A stretch of DNA of 64,000 nucleotides from an uncultured Roseibium sp. (GTDB taxonomy: Bacteria > Pseudomonadota > Alphaproteobacteria > Rhizobiales > Stappiaceae): contig NZ_OY769915.1 in the NCBI RefSeq assembly GCF_963669205.1, positions 222,001 through 286,000 on the forward strand. The letters are read 5' to 3'. A model generated the notes under the pieces. That model saw only the letters and a list, made by a program, of their open reading frames with translations. It was not told the DNA's origin and ran no database searches. Below, in pieces: positions 26,642 through 36,162 of the stretch. The position numbers and the translations under genes are program-made. The stretch's first letter is position 1. Every line of letters starts with the position of its first letter.

Positions 26642-28102
26642 ATGGATTTTCCGACGAGACTGTACATAGATGGTGCCTTGTCCGAGGGAAGCGCCCGGCA
26701 GGACGTCTTCAATCCGGCGACCGAAGAACGGATCGCAACGGTGCACACCGCAGGACTTGAGGACGCGCAACGTGCGCTGGAAGCGGCCCGCAACGCCTTT
26801 CCGCGCTGGTCCGCAACGCCGATCGCCGAGCGTCAGTCCTGGATGCGCAAACTGCGCGAGGAGGTGGTCGCGCAAGAGGAGTTTCTGCGGGACTGCATTC
26901 ACCACGAAATGGGAAAGCCCTGGGCGCAGACCCTGGAGGACTGGGACCGGCTGGTCGTATCGCTCGACTTCTACGCCGAAGAGATCGCGCGCATCCACGA
27001 TGTCGGGCTCGCAGACCGCGCCGGAACCCACACACACAGGATGGTGCACGAGGCAGCGGGCGTCGCGCTGGCCTATCTGGCCTGGAACTTTCCGCTCCTG
27101 AACCTGGCCTTCAAGATCGGACCGGCGATGGCGGCCGGCTGTCCGATCATCATCAGGCCTTCCGAGCAGACACCGATATCCGCCTATGCGGTGGGCGTGT
27201 TGTGCGAAAGGATAGGCCTTCCGCGCGGCGCCGTGCAGATCCTGTGTACGGACGGCTATGACGTTGCCGATGCAATGACCGCATCAACGATCCCGCAGGT
27301 GATCACGCTGATCGGTTCCACCGGGACCGGACAGCACATCATGCGGACCGGCGCAACGTCGATCAAACGCTATTCCATGGAACTGGGCGGAAACGCACCG
27401 GTGCTGGTCTTCGAAGACGCGGATCTGGACCTCGCCGCCGACATTGTCTGCGGCGTCAAGTTTTCCAACGCCGGGCAGATCTGCGTGTCCCCGAACCGTG
27501 TCTTTGTCGCAAGCGCGGTTCACGCGGCCTTAGCCGAGAAAGTGACGGCCCGCGCAAAGGCCGCGAAAACGGGTTTCGACAAGACAGCCGACATCACCAC
27601 CGGCCCCGTGATCGACGGCCGTGCCTGGACACGGATCAAGGGGTTGATCGACCATGCCGTTGCCGAAGGTGCGGAACTGCTTGCCGGCGGAGACCGACCT
27701 GCGCATCTGGACAAGGGGCACTATCTGGCACCGACTGTCCTGGACCGGGTCACCGAAACGATGGCCGTCTATCGCCAGGAGACATTCGGACCGATTGTCA
27801 GCCTGATACCGTTCGACAGCGAGACTGATCTGGCAACGATGGCAAATGATTGTGAGGAAGGCGGGCTGACGGCATATATTTTCACGCGCGATCTTGCCAG
27901 GGCGGAGGCCTATGCGGCAAAGCTGCGTTACGGGGAAATCCAGATCAACGGCGTGAAATACGACATCGACCTGCCGCATGGCGGGATTGGCCAATCCGGG
28001 ATTGGTCATGACTGTTCGGCGCTGGCGCTTCGGGACTACCTGATCGAAAAGAGAATAACCCGTGCACTCGACGACACGGACTTCGAAGGGTTGAACGCAT
28101 GA
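26642..28102 (+). CDS. NAD(P)-dependent aldehyde dehydrogenase (semialdehyde dehydrogenase type)
   Basis: 486 residues. Catalytic Cys in SNAGQICVSPNR, base Glu in MELGGNAP, and the Rossmann glycines in GSTGTGQH are all present. The N-terminus (LYIDGALSEG) and length suit succinate- or 2-oxoglutarate-semialdehyde dehydrogenase-like enzymes. It lies eight bases after the GMC gene and overlaps the dehydratase gene by four bases. In a Weimberg-like oxidative pentose route the last step is made by such an enzyme, but the middle dehydratase of that route is not in the window, so the role is a hypothesis. Confidence 0.82.
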   Translation: MDFPTRLYIDGALSEGSARQDVFNPATEERIATVHTAGLEDAQRALEAARNAFPRWSATPIAERQSWMRKLREEVVAQEEFLRDCIHHEMGKPWAQTLEDWDRLVVSLDFYAEEIARIHDVGLADRAGTHTHRMVHEAAGVALAYLAWNFPLLNLAFKIGPAMAAGCPIIIRPSEQTPISAYAVGVLCERIGLPRGAVQILCTDGYDVADAMTASTIPQVITLIGSTGTGQHIMRTGATSIKRYSMELGGNAPVLVFEDADLDLAADIVCGVKFSNAGQICVSPNRVFVASAVHAALAEKVTARAKAAKTGFDKTADITTGPVIDGRAWTRIKGLIDHAVAEGAELLAGGDRPAHLDKGHYLAPTVLDRVTETMAVYRQETFGPIVSLIPFDSETDLATMANDCEEGGLTAYIFTRDLARAEAYAAKLRYGEIQINGVKYDIDLPHGGIGQSGIGHDCSALALRDYLIEKRITRALDDTDFEGLNA

Positions 28103-29268
28103 AGATAACAGGCGTCAAAAGCCATGTGCTGCAATACGACCTGCCCGGCGAACTGGGCTACTCCCAGCAATATTACGAAAAACGCACGGCCCACCTGGTC
28201 GAGGTTCAGACCGACGAGGGCGTGACCGGCTGGGGCGAGTGTTTCGGTCCGGGCAATGTCGCGGTCGCAAACAAGGGGATCGTCGAGAAGGTCATCCAGC
28301 CGATCATACGCGGCAGCGATCCGATGGACCGCGACGTGCTCTGGCACAGGGTCTACAATCTCATGCGCGATCACGGCCAGAAGGGCATGCCCTTGCAGGC
28401 GCTCTCAGGGGTGGATATCGCGCTCTGGGACATTGCCGGCAAGGTTGCCGGACTGCCGCTTCACAAGCTGATTGGCGGGGCGCACCGCGATCGCATTCAG
28501 GTCTATGGCTACGGCATGATGCTCAAGCGCGAAAGCGTCGATGATCACGTCGCGCGCTTCCGGGACGAAGCGGCTGAGATCATGGACATGGGATTCGCCG
28601 CGGCCAAGATGAAAACCGGGCTTGGTCCCGAAAACGATGTCAGGCTCTGCCAGGCGGTCGCCGAAGGCGTGGAAGGCCGCGGCAAGTTCATGGTCGATGC
28701 CAACCACTGCTACACCACGTCCGACGCCTTTTATGTCGGCCGGGCACTGGAGGAACTGGGCGCCTACTGGTTCGAAGAACCCGTTGCGCCGGAAGATCTT
28801 GACGGATACCGGGAGCTGCGCAGCGGTCTGCGCGTCAACATTTCTGGCGGCGAAGCGGAGTTCAATCGCTGGGGCTGGCGCCAGATCCTGGAGAACCGTG
28901 GCCTCGATATCGCCCAGCCCGAGGTCTGCGCGCTTGGCGGTGTCAGCGAGTATCTGCGCGTGCTCGCCCTGTGCCATGCCCATTTCACCCCTGTGATCAA
29001 TCACGTCTGGGGATCGGCCGTCGCGGTTGCCACAAATATCCAGCTCCTGGCGGCAATGCCTGCCCTTCCAGGCGGTCTACATCCCTGGGAGCCGATGCTG
29101 GAATTCGACACGACGGACAACAGGTTCCGGGACGAACTTCTGCAGGAGCCTCTGGATATCCAGGGGCAGGTGAAATCGTCCGGCGGATATGTCTCCATTC
29201 CCCCGGGTCCCGGGCACGGCGTGACCCCGGATATGGATTTCATCCGGCGCTTCGAACTGGATCTCTGA
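28099..29268 (+). CDS. Enolase-superfamily sugar-acid dehydratase
   Basis: 389 residues. The catalytic Lys motif AAKMKTG near 170, metal ligands Asp (DANHCY), Glu (FEEPVAPED) and Glu (GGEAEFNRW), and the distal NHVWGS segment identify the mandelate-racemase group; GWGECFGPG near 50 is the capping-domain loop. Relatives dehydrate aldonates to 2-keto-3-deoxy acids. It is the last gene of the XylFGH-like operon, coupled by ATGA to the aldehyde dehydrogenase. It shares little beyond family motifs with the enolase-superfamily gene at 10335-11432, so the two probably serve different sugars. Confidence 0.82.
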   Translation: MKITGVKSHVLQYDLPGELGYSQQYYEKRTAHLVEVQTDEGVTGWGECFGPGNVAVANKGIVEKVIQPIIRGSDPMDRDVLWHRVYNLMRDHGQKGMPLQALSGVDIALWDIAGKVAGLPLHKLIGGAHRDRIQVYGYGMMLKRESVDDHVARFRDEAAEIMDMGFAAAKMKTGLGPENDVRLCQAVAEGVEGRGKFMVDANHCYTTSDAFYVGRALEELGAYWFEEPVAPEDLDGYRELRSGLRVNISGGEAEFNRWGWRQILENRGLDIAQPEVCALGGVSEYLRVLALCHAHFTPVINHVWGSAVAVATNIQLLAAMPALPGGLHPWEPMLEFDTTDNRFRDELLQEPLDIQGQVKSSGGYVSIPPGPGHGVTPDMDFIRRFELDL

Positions 29269-29273
29269 ACGGG

Positions 29274-30077
29274 TCAGGCCCAGACCTGGTCCGGGTCCGG
29301 CAGCGGTATCGCATCCAGCAGCGTGCGCGTATAGTCCGCCTGCGGATTTGCGAAAAGGTCGGCGGTTGCCGAATTCTCGACGATCTCGCCGTGGTGCATC
29401 ACAAGAATGCGCGAGCACAGTCTGCGGATCACCGACAGATCGTGACTGACGAAGGCGAGCGTCAGGCCGAGGTCGCGCACCAGTTGCTCCAGCAGGTTCA
29501 GAACCTGAGCCTGCGAGGAGACGTCCAGGCCCGACACGATTTCATCGGCCAGAATGAAATCCGGTTTGAGGGCGATGGCGCGCGCAATGCCGACCCTCTG
29601 CCGCTGGCCGCCCGACAGCTCATGCGGATACCGTTCGGAAAAGCTTTTCGGCAGGCCGACCATGTCGAGGGCCTCATCGACCCGCGCCGGAATGGTGTCG
29701 AAGCCCTGCAGGCGCAGCGGCCCGGCGATGATGCCGCCGACGCGCCGGCGAGGATTGAGCGACGACATCGGGTCCTGAAAGATCATCTGGAACCGCTTGC
29801 GCAGTGGCCGCAGGGCGTCCTCGTCCAGGTGCGCGATTTCGGTTCCTTCGAACAGGATCGATCCCGAGTCCGGCCGGAGCAGGCGGATCATGGCACGTCC
29901 GAGGGTCGACTTGCCGGACCCGGAGCCGCCGACAATGCCGAGCACATCGCCCTTGGCGACATCGAAGGTCAGGCCCTTGAGCACCTGTGTGCGGGGTGCG
30001 GAACCGAACAGCGGTTTGTGTGCCAGATCGGGGAAGGATACCTTCAGGTCGCGGACTTGATAGACGGGATCGTTCAT
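29274..30077 (-). CDS. Peptide-type ABC importer ATPase 2 (DppF/OppF-like)
   Basis: 267 residues. Walker A GGSGSGKST near 53, signature LSGGQRQR, Walker B FILADEIVSGLDVS and switch SHDLSV are present; the Walker B region reads DEIVSGLD where DEPTSALD is usual. ATG 30077 is preferred over GTG 30089, which would sit directly on the preceding gene's only Shine-Dalgarno-like GGAG. It is the last gene of the minus-strand importer operon and meets the plus-strand dehydratase gene after only five bases. Confidence 0.85.
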   Translation of the reverse strand: MNDPVYQVRDLKVSFPDLAHKPLFGSAPRTQVLKGLTFDVAKGDVLGIVGGSGSGKSTLGRAMIRLLRPDSGSILFEGTEIAHLDEDALRPLRKRFQMIFQDPMSSLNPRRRVGGIIAGPLRLQGFDTIPARVDEALDMVGLPKSFSERYPHELSGGQRQRVGIARAIALKPDFILADEIVSGLDVSSQAQVLNLLEQLVRDLGLTLAFVSHDLSVIRRLCSRILVMHHGEIVENSATADLFANPQADYTRTLLDAIPLPDPDQVWA

Positions 30078-30085
30078 GGTGCCGG

Positions 30086-30952
30086 TCACTCCGTCAACTG
30101 CGCATCAAAGGCGGCAACTTCCTGCTCCACCGCGGAAATGATGCTGTCCGGAACCGGCATGAGCGAGCCGTCGGGGTCGGTATATTTCGGCGTCGCCGCC
30201 AGGAGGGCCTTCGAGTAGGCATGTTTCGGCGCGGCGAAGAACGACCTGACATCCGTATCTTCAATGACCTTGCCGGCGTAGAGGACGGTCAGAGACTGGC
30301 TGATCTTCGAGACGACACCGAGATCGTGGGTCACGAAGAGAAGCGCCGTGTCATGCCGTTCCTGCATCTCCCGGATCAGCTTGAGGATCTGTTTCTGGAC
30401 CGTGACATCGAGCGCCGTTGTCGGTTCGTCGGCGATGATCAGTTTCGGTTCGGCCGCAAAGGCGGAGGCGATCAGGATGCGTTGGCGCATGCCGCCGGAC
30501 AGCTCATGCGGATAGGAGTTCATCACCCGCTCCGGCGACTGGATGTGCACCTCTTCGAGGAGTTCGACCGCGCGGTCTTCTGCCCTTTTGCGCTGCCATC
30601 CGAGAATGTCGACGAGACGGTCCGTGATCTGCGGGCCGACCCTGCGCGACGGATTGAGCGCCGTGAGCGGGTCCTGCGGGATCAACGCGACCTTTGCTCC
30701 GATCTTTGTCCGCCGCACCCGCGGCGGCAGCTTCAGAAGGTCTTCACCGTCGAGCAGGATTTCGCCACCGGTGAGCTCCGCGGCACGCGGCAGGATACCG
30801 AGCACGGCCTTGCCGATCATGCTCTTGCCCGCGCCGCTCTCGCCGACCAGCGCGCGGACTTCGCCCGAATTGACGCTCAGCGAAACCTTGCGCAGCAGCG
30901 GCGCACCGTTCTTCAGCCGAACCGTCAGGTCTTTGATCGTGAGATAGCTCAT
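30086..30952 (-). CDS. Peptide-type ABC importer ATPase 1 (DppD/OppD-like)
   Basis: 288 residues. Walker A GESGAGKSM near 37, Q-loop IPQDPLTALNP, signature LSGGMRQR, Walker B LIIADEPTTALDVT and switch THDLGV are the DppD/OppD pattern. The C-terminal extension usual for cluster-binding DppD (CxxxxxxC) is replaced by a sequence without cysteines. It overlaps the permease gene by four bases and pairs with the second ATPase. Confidence 0.87.
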   Translation of the reverse strand: MSYLTIKDLTVRLKNGAPLLRKVSLSVNSGEVRALVGESGAGKSMIGKAVLGILPRAAELTGGEILLDGEDLLKLPPRVRRTKIGAKVALIPQDPLTALNPSRRVGPQITDRLVDILGWQRKRAEDRAVELLEEVHIQSPERVMNSYPHELSGGMRQRILIASAFAAEPKLIIADEPTTALDVTVQKQILKLIREMQERHDTALLFVTHDLGVVSKISQSLTVLYAGKVIEDTDVRSFFAAPKHAYSKALLAATPKYTDPDGSLMPVPDSIISAVEQEVAAFDAQLTE

Positions 30953-31800
30953 CGCAGCACCGGGTCGAAATAGTCCTTCAGGCCTTCACCCAGCTGCGAG
31001 AAGCTGAGCACCGTCAGGAACAGCGCGGCAAGGGGGAACACCAGAACCCACCAGGCCTGATAGATCGATGTGCGCCCCTCGGCGATCATGCCGCCCCAGG
31101 TCGGCTGGTCGGTCGAGATGGACAGGTTGACGAAACTCAGGATCGCCTCGACGATCACGGCGATGCCCATTTCAAGCGTCAAGAGCGCAACGATTGTCGG
31201 CAGCACGTTGGGCAGGATTTCGGCGAGCGCGATCCCGAGCCGGCTGCGTCCGGCGACCTGCGCGGAGGCGACGTAGTCCATCGCACCCTGGCTCATCGCT
31301 TCGGCGCGGACCACGCGCGAAAACCGCGTCCAGTCGATCACGACGATGGCGACAATGATGGATGTGAGACCTGTTCCCAGAACGGCAATCAAGAGGATCG
31401 CAAACAGAACCGGCGGAAACGCCATCCAGATGTCGACAAGCCGGGAAATCACCAGATCGGCCCAGCCCCGGTAGTAACCTGCGATCAGGCCGAGCGTCGC
31501 GCCGACGATGCAGGTGAGTGTTCCGGCAACCAGCGCAACGGTCAATGCCAACTGTGCCCCGTACAGCATCCGGCTCAGGAGATCGCGGCCAAGGGAATCG
31601 GTTCCGAGCAGATAGGCGGGATCGGCACCCTGCAGCCAGAAGGGTGGCAGTCTTGCTGCGAAAAGATCCTGTTCGAGCGGATCGTGCGGACTGATAATCG
31701 GCGCGAACACCGCTGCCAGAATGAGGATAAGCAACCAGCCGCCGCTGAGCCAGAGGCGAAGGCCGGGCAGGCGGCGGATCTGACCACGTGCGTCACGCAT
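30949..31800 (-). CDS. Peptide-type ABC importer permease 2 (DppC-like)
   Basis: 283 residues, about six membrane spans, with the inner-membrane-component motif ending EAILSFVNLSISTDQPTWGGMI and the N-terminal periplasmic loop LLGTDSLGRDLLSRML, a very conserved DppC/OppC feature. It overlaps both neighbours in a tightly packed operon. Substrate range of such importers goes well beyond peptides, and the neighbouring flavoproteins suggest an unusual ligand here. Confidence 0.87.
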   Translation of the reverse strand: MRDARGQIRRLPGLRLWLSGGWLLILILAAVFAPIISPHDPLEQDLFAARLPPFWLQGADPAYLLGTDSLGRDLLSRMLYGAQLALTVALVAGTLTCIVGATLGLIAGYYRGWADLVISRLVDIWMAFPPVLFAILLIAVLGTGLTSIIVAIVVIDWTRFSRVVRAEAMSQGAMDYVASAQVAGRSRLGIALAEILPNVLPTIVALLTLEMGIAVIVEAILSFVNLSISTDQPTWGGMIAEGRTSIYQAWWVLVFPLAALFLTVLSFSQLGEGLKDYFDPVLR

Positions 31801-32803
31801 GGCGAAGCCTCGGATTGAGCGCCGCGTAGGTCATGTCGACGAGCAGATTGACGAGCGTGAACAGAAGCGCGAACACCAGGACGATGCCCTGGATGAGCGG
31901 CAGGTCGCGGTTGATCACGGCATCGATCGCCATGTTCCCGAGACCTTCATAGGAAAACAGGCGCTCGATGATGACGGTCCCGCCAATGAGGAAGGTGAAC
32001 TGGACGCCGACGAGTGTCAGCGTTGGCAGGATGGCATTCGGCAGGGCATCCCGGGCGATGATCGATGTTTCCGAATAGCCCTTGGTCCGCGCCAGGGTGA
32101 TGTAGTCGTCGTGCATGCATTCCTTCAGGGACTGTTTCAGCAGCTGAAGAATGATCGCCGCCAGCGGAATTGCCAGCGCAAGCGCGGGCAGGAACATGTG
32201 ACCGAGCAGATCGAGCACCACGTCGAAGCGAAACCGCAGCAGCGCCTCGATCAGGTAGAAGTCGGTGTTGAAATCGAAGCCGAGGGAAGGTGACACCCGT
32301 CCGGAAATGTGAAACAGCGGCCAGACGACACCAAGCACGAGGATGAGCGCGAGACCCCAGAGAAAGTCCGGCAGCGAAAGGGCAACGCCTCCGGCGACGT
32401 CGATACCGCCCTCGACCTTCGTGCCGCGGTAGAGCGTGGCGGTCAGTGCGGCCGAGCCACCGGCGACAATCGCGATCAGCAACGCCATCACCGACAGCTC
32501 CAGCGTCGCCGGAAGACGTCCGATCACGAGATCGAAAACAGGCTGCCGCGTCGTGATGGAGGTTCCGAAATCGCCTTGCAGGACGTTCCCGATCCAGATC
32601 AGGAACTGTTCGACGATGCTCTTGTCAAGGCCGTACAGGGCTTCCAGCCGCGCAATGTCGGCATCGGTTGCGCCGGGCGGCAGCATCATCGCGATCGGAT
32701 TTCCGGGCACGACCCGGATCACGACGAAAACGATGATGGCAGCCCCCAGGAGGGTGATGAGTGTCGTCGCCAGGCGCGTCAGCAGGGTACGCACGATTTG
32801 CAT
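31793..32803 (-). CDS. Peptide-type ABC importer permease 1 (DppB-like)
   Basis: 336 residues with an N-terminal membrane helix, VIRVVPGNPIAMMLPPGA near 28-45 and five further spans. The EAA-like loop YITLARTKGYSETSIIARDALPNA and the ending VIERLFSYEGLGNMAIDAV are standard for DppB/OppB. It overlaps the second permease by eight bases and follows the binding-protein gene by about 100 bp. Confidence 0.87.
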   Translation of the reverse strand: MQIVRTLLTRLATTLITLLGAAIIVFVVIRVVPGNPIAMMLPPGATDADIARLEALYGLDKSIVEQFLIWIGNVLQGDFGTSITTRQPVFDLVIGRLPATLELSVMALLIAIVAGGSAALTATLYRGTKVEGGIDVAGGVALSLPDFLWGLALILVLGVVWPLFHISGRVSPSLGFDFNTDFYLIEALLRFRFDVVLDLLGHMFLPALALAIPLAAIILQLLKQSLKECMHDDYITLARTKGYSETSIIARDALPNAILPTLTLVGVQFTFLIGGTVIIERLFSYEGLGNMAIDAVINRDLPLIQGIVLVFALLFTLVNLLVDMTYAALNPRLRHA

Positions 32804-32907
32804 GTAAAGCTTCGCAGCCCTTTGTTCAGGAAAAAGAGCCGCCGCAGCACCCTAAGGAGCAAGCAGGAAGGGCACTGCGGCGAAGGTGAGGTAACGGTTT
32901 TCCTGAC

Positions 32908-34434
32908 TTAAGAACGGGTCATCAGATGCGGCAGCAAGGCACCCGATGCGTGCGGTGTAACCTTGACCTGATCGCTGTGCAGGATTGGCTGCACGTACTG
33001 GATCAGCGGCAGCACGAGCGCGTTTTCGGCAATGTGCTTGTCGACCGCTTTCCAGCCCGCGATGCGTTTTTCCTCGTCCGCTTCGCCCCACAGCGGCAAG
33101 ATCATCTGCATCAGGTCCTCGCCGTCCCAGACGGAGTGCGGCGACGGGCCGAACATGGCGAACCCGGTGGATGTCGTCGGGTCGCCGATCGCATTGCCCC
33201 AGTTGTAGAACGCTGCCGGAGCCAGCTGATCCGCTGCCCGCAACTCGAAGTGCTTCGCGATTTCATAGACTTCGATCTCGGCCTCGATACCGACCTTGCG
33301 CCACAGCCCGACGATCACCTGGATGATCTCGTAATCCTTGGGTTTGAAGCCGCGCGTGGTCTGTATCTTGAAGGTGACCGGATTGTCCGGACCGTAGCCG
33401 GACGCGGCCAGCAGTTCCTTGGCCTTCTCCGGATCGTAGGGAACGGTGATGGACGGATCATAGGCGGTGTAATCCGGTGTCTGGAGCGTATCGATGGCGA
33501 CCCCGTATCCGGACAGCAGCCGCTCGATGATGGTTTCCTTGTCGATGGCATGCGCCATCGCCATGCGCACGTTCGGGTCGTTCATCGGCTCGACATCGTT
33601 GATGAAGATCATGCCGATATCGGAAATCGGCGCGGCGGTGCCGACAATGCCGTCCTGTTCCTTGAGGCGGTCGAACTCCTCGTAGGGCATTTCCAGCGTC
33701 ACATGCGAGTTTCCGGAGCTGACCTCGAAGGTCCGGCTGGACGCATCGGTGACGAACTTGATGGTGACGGTCTTGAATTCGGGTGCGCCGCCCCAGTAGT
33801 TCTCGTTGGCTTTCAGGCGCACGAACGCATTGCGTTCGAAATTGTCGACCATGTAGGGACCGGTTCCGACAGGTTTGGCTTCAAATCCCTCCGGGCCGAC
33901 TTCCTCGTAGTATTTCTTTGGCAGGACATACCCGGTCAGGAAACTCATCCACTTGAAGATTGTCGGCTCGTATTCCTTGACATCTGCCGTGACCCGGTTC
34001 CCGTCAATCTGGAAGTTGCCGATCTTGCCCCAGATGAACTGGATTGGGTTGCCCGTATCGGGATTGCCCGCCCTTTCCAGCGACCAGACAACGTCCTCCG
34101 GCGTGAGCGGATCGCCGTTGTGCCAGGTGACGCCTTCGCGCACTTCCAGCCAGATCTTGGATTTGTCCTCGGTCCATCCCCATTCGCTGACGATGCCCGA
34201 ACCGAAGCTGAGATCCGGGTTCTGATGGATGAACATGTCGAAGACAGACTGATAAATACCCTGGATTGTCGGGTTGACCGCGGACGGGCCGACCGTTGGA
34301 TCCCAGCTGGGCAGATTGACGTTGTAGGCAATCACCAGTTCATCGATCTCGTTCGCAAAAGCGGGTGTTCCAACGGCTGTCATCACTCCGCTGGCAGCGG
34401 CACTTTTCAAAAGCGTGCGTCTTGATACCTTCAT
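32908..34434 (-). CDS. Peptide-type ABC importer substrate-binding protein with Tat signal
   Basis: About 508 residues, SBP_bac_5 family. The N-terminus MKVSRRTLLKSAAASG contains SRRTLLK, a twin-arginine motif, followed by a hydrophobic stretch and a cleavage site near TPAFA, so it is probably exported folded by Tat rather than Sec. The mature protein has WDPTVGPSAVNP, the VTWHNGDPLTPEDVVWSLERA block and GTGPYMVDNF, all usual for the family. ATG 34434 is taken as start, 15 bases inside a longer reading that lacks a Shine-Dalgarno. It lies between the flavoprotein and permease genes. Confidence 0.85.
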   Translation of the reverse strand: MKVSRRTLLKSAAASGVMTAVGTPAFANEIDELVIAYNVNLPSWDPTVGPSAVNPTIQGIYQSVFDMFIHQNPDLSFGSGIVSEWGWTEDKSKIWLEVREGVTWHNGDPLTPEDVVWSLERAGNPDTGNPIQFIWGKIGNFQIDGNRVTADVKEYEPTIFKWMSFLTGYVLPKKYYEEVGPEGFEAKPVGTGPYMVDNFERNAFVRLKANENYWGGAPEFKTVTIKFVTDASSRTFEVSSGNSHVTLEMPYEEFDRLKEQDGIVGTAAPISDIGMIFINDVEPMNDPNVRMAMAHAIDKETIIERLLSGYGVAIDTLQTPDYTAYDPSITVPYDPEKAKELLAASGYGPDNPVTFKIQTTRGFKPKDYEIIQVIVGLWRKVGIEAEIEVYEIAKHFELRAADQLAPAAFYNWGNAIGDPTTSTGFAMFGPSPHSVWDGEDLMQMILPLWGEADEEKRIAGWKAVDKHIAENALVLPLIQYVQPILHSDQVKVTPHASGALLPHLMTRS

Positions 34435-34481
34435 TGTCCTGTTCCCCATGTTTACGTTGGCCGGATGTGTTTTCGTTGTTG

Positions 34482-36050
34482 CTATCCGGCGAGTTTTTGC
34501 GCGAGCAGATATCCGGGCCCGGCGCCGGTGCCCGCACCCGGCCAGACGGCCGCCCCGGTGTGGAACAGGTTCCTCACCGGTGTGATGCCGTCGGCAAAGC
34601 CGCGTACGGGCCTGAACATGAAATGCTGCGTGAGGTGGTGACTGCCGCAGATCTGGTCGCCGCCGACCAGATTGGGATTGTCCGCCTCCAGCATCAGCGG
34701 TGTGACGACGTGCCGTCCGAGGATCTTCGGCCGCGTGCCCGGCGCATAGCGTTCCAGGATGTCGAGCACCCGCTCGGCGTATTTGTCTGCGACGAGCGAC
34801 CAGTCGGTCTCCTCGATCTGCCCCGCCGCATCTCCCTTGATCTCGGCCGGAACCATGCGCACCTGAAGCCAGAGCACGTGCTTGCCGTCCGGCGCCCGGC
34901 CCGGATCGATCACGGTGGGCTGTCCGCAGACGATCACCGGCTCGTCGGGCAGCAGGCCCGCCTGCGCCTGGGCATAGGTGCGTGCCATCTGGTCGACACT
35001 CGGTGCCAGATGAACATAGGCGAATTTCTTCAGCTCCTCGCCGGCACTCCAGTCCGGCAATGCATCAACCGCAAGATGGATCATCATGGTGCCGGGCGCG
35101 TGGGAGAAGGTCTTTAGCCCTTTGTCATAGCGCTGATCCCCGGTCTGCCCGGCAAGCTTCAAAAGGGCCTGCGGCGCGACATTGGCGATGACGGCATTGC
35201 GCGCCATGACCTTGCGCCCGTCGGCAAGTTCGATGCCTTTCGCTTCGCCGTTCTCGACAAGAATGCGTGTGACCTCGGCGTTCAGCGTGACGCTGCCGCC
35301 GCGTGCTTCGAGCGCGGACACCATTGCATCGATCGCAGCGCCTGCACCGCCTTTGCCGAGAACCATGCCGAATGCCTGGTTGGCCATGCCTTCCAGATAC
35401 GGAAACAGCGCCCCGCCGGAGATGTCCGGCGCGAAATCCAGATGCATGCCCCAGGCGCCGAGCAGCGCTCGCACCTTCGGCGAACGGAACGTCTCGTTGA
35501 GCCAGTCGCGCGGTGACGACAGCAGGAAGCGGCTCAGGTCCAGCACGCCATCCGTGCCTGACTTTCGCCAGTGCTTGTAGAGAATATATGCAAATGCACG
35601 TTTCTTGGCTGGGCTGCCGAGAAGCCCGACGAGCGGTTCAGCCATCGCCGGAAACTCTGCCGTCAGTTCCCGCCACGTCTTCCCGTCGTCAGCGTCGATG
35701 GCTTCGATCCGCTTTGCCGTCGTCTCAAGGTCGTTGCTCACACCAAGCCATGAGCCGTCGGGAAAAACGGAAGAAAAACAATCGGATGCAGGCGCAAATT
35801 CCAGTCCGTTGCCGCCCAGCTCGTCACCGTATTTCTTGAAAAAGGCAGAGCCGGCGAAGAGGGACAGGTTCATGGCTGCCCAGTCGTGACTGTATCCGGG
35901 GAGCGTGTATTCACCGGTCTTGACCGCACCGCCGGCAACCGGTGCGCGTTCGAACACACCGACGTTCCAGCCCTGCGCTGCCAGATGAACGGCGCAGGCG
36001 AGACTGTTGTGTCCGCTGCCGATTATCACGCCGTCCAGAGTGTCATCCAT
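34482..36050 (-). CDS. Phytoene-desaturase-like FAD-dependent oxidoreductase
   Basis: 522 residues. FAD motif GSGHNSLACAVHLA near 11-24, ERAPVAGGAVKTGEYTLPGYSHD near 35-56 and a C-terminal FHTGAAVWPGAGTGAGPGY FAD-closing motif match the carotenoid-desaturase/amine-oxidase-like group. Non-carotenoid members act as desaturases or dehydrogenases of varied small molecules. It is the first gene of the minus-strand importer operon and diverges from the cyclase operon, which contains a second, related flavoprotein. No carotenoid genes are nearby, so a role in pigment synthesis is unlikely. Confidence 0.8.
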   Translation of the reverse strand: MDDTLDGVIIGSGHNSLACAVHLAAQGWNVGVFERAPVAGGAVKTGEYTLPGYSHDWAAMNLSLFAGSAFFKKYGDELGGNGLEFAPASDCFSSVFPDGSWLGVSNDLETTAKRIEAIDADDGKTWRELTAEFPAMAEPLVGLLGSPAKKRAFAYILYKHWRKSGTDGVLDLSRFLLSSPRDWLNETFRSPKVRALLGAWGMHLDFAPDISGGALFPYLEGMANQAFGMVLGKGGAGAAIDAMVSALEARGGSVTLNAEVTRILVENGEAKGIELADGRKVMARNAVIANVAPQALLKLAGQTGDQRYDKGLKTFSHAPGTMMIHLAVDALPDWSAGEELKKFAYVHLAPSVDQMARTYAQAQAGLLPDEPVIVCGQPTVIDPGRAPDGKHVLWLQVRMVPAEIKGDAAGQIEETDWSLVADKYAERVLDILERYAPGTRPKILGRHVVTPLMLEADNPNLVGGDQICGSHHLTQHFMFRPVRGFADGITPVRNLFHTGAAVWPGAGTGAGPGYLLAQKLAG

Positions 36051-36162
36051 GGTCCAAGCCTTGCCTCCCTCGAAATAGATAATTGCAAATACAAATAAAT
36101 CTGTCTAGCATCAAAGTTGCGATAAGGAGCCAAGCGGCCAAGACGTAGAGAGGGAGCAGCAG
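36051..36162. promoter_or_regulatory. Divergent promoter region of the cyclase and importer operons
   Basis: 112 bp with an A/T-rich core (AATTGCAAATACAAATAAAT, 36081-36100) in an otherwise GC-rich surrounding. It must hold promoters in both directions. The core contains TTGCAA and the partly symmetric ATTTGTATTTGCAAT on the opposite strand, a possible site for the MarR protein encoded downstream, but no perfect palindrome is visible. Confidence 0.4.

Noticed and set aside
32926..34425. A 499-codon open frame on the plus strand antisense to the peptide-type binding protein gene
   Set aside because: The opposite strand encodes a full-length SBP_bac_5 protein with a Tat signal; the antisense product has no recognisable fold and shadow-like composition.
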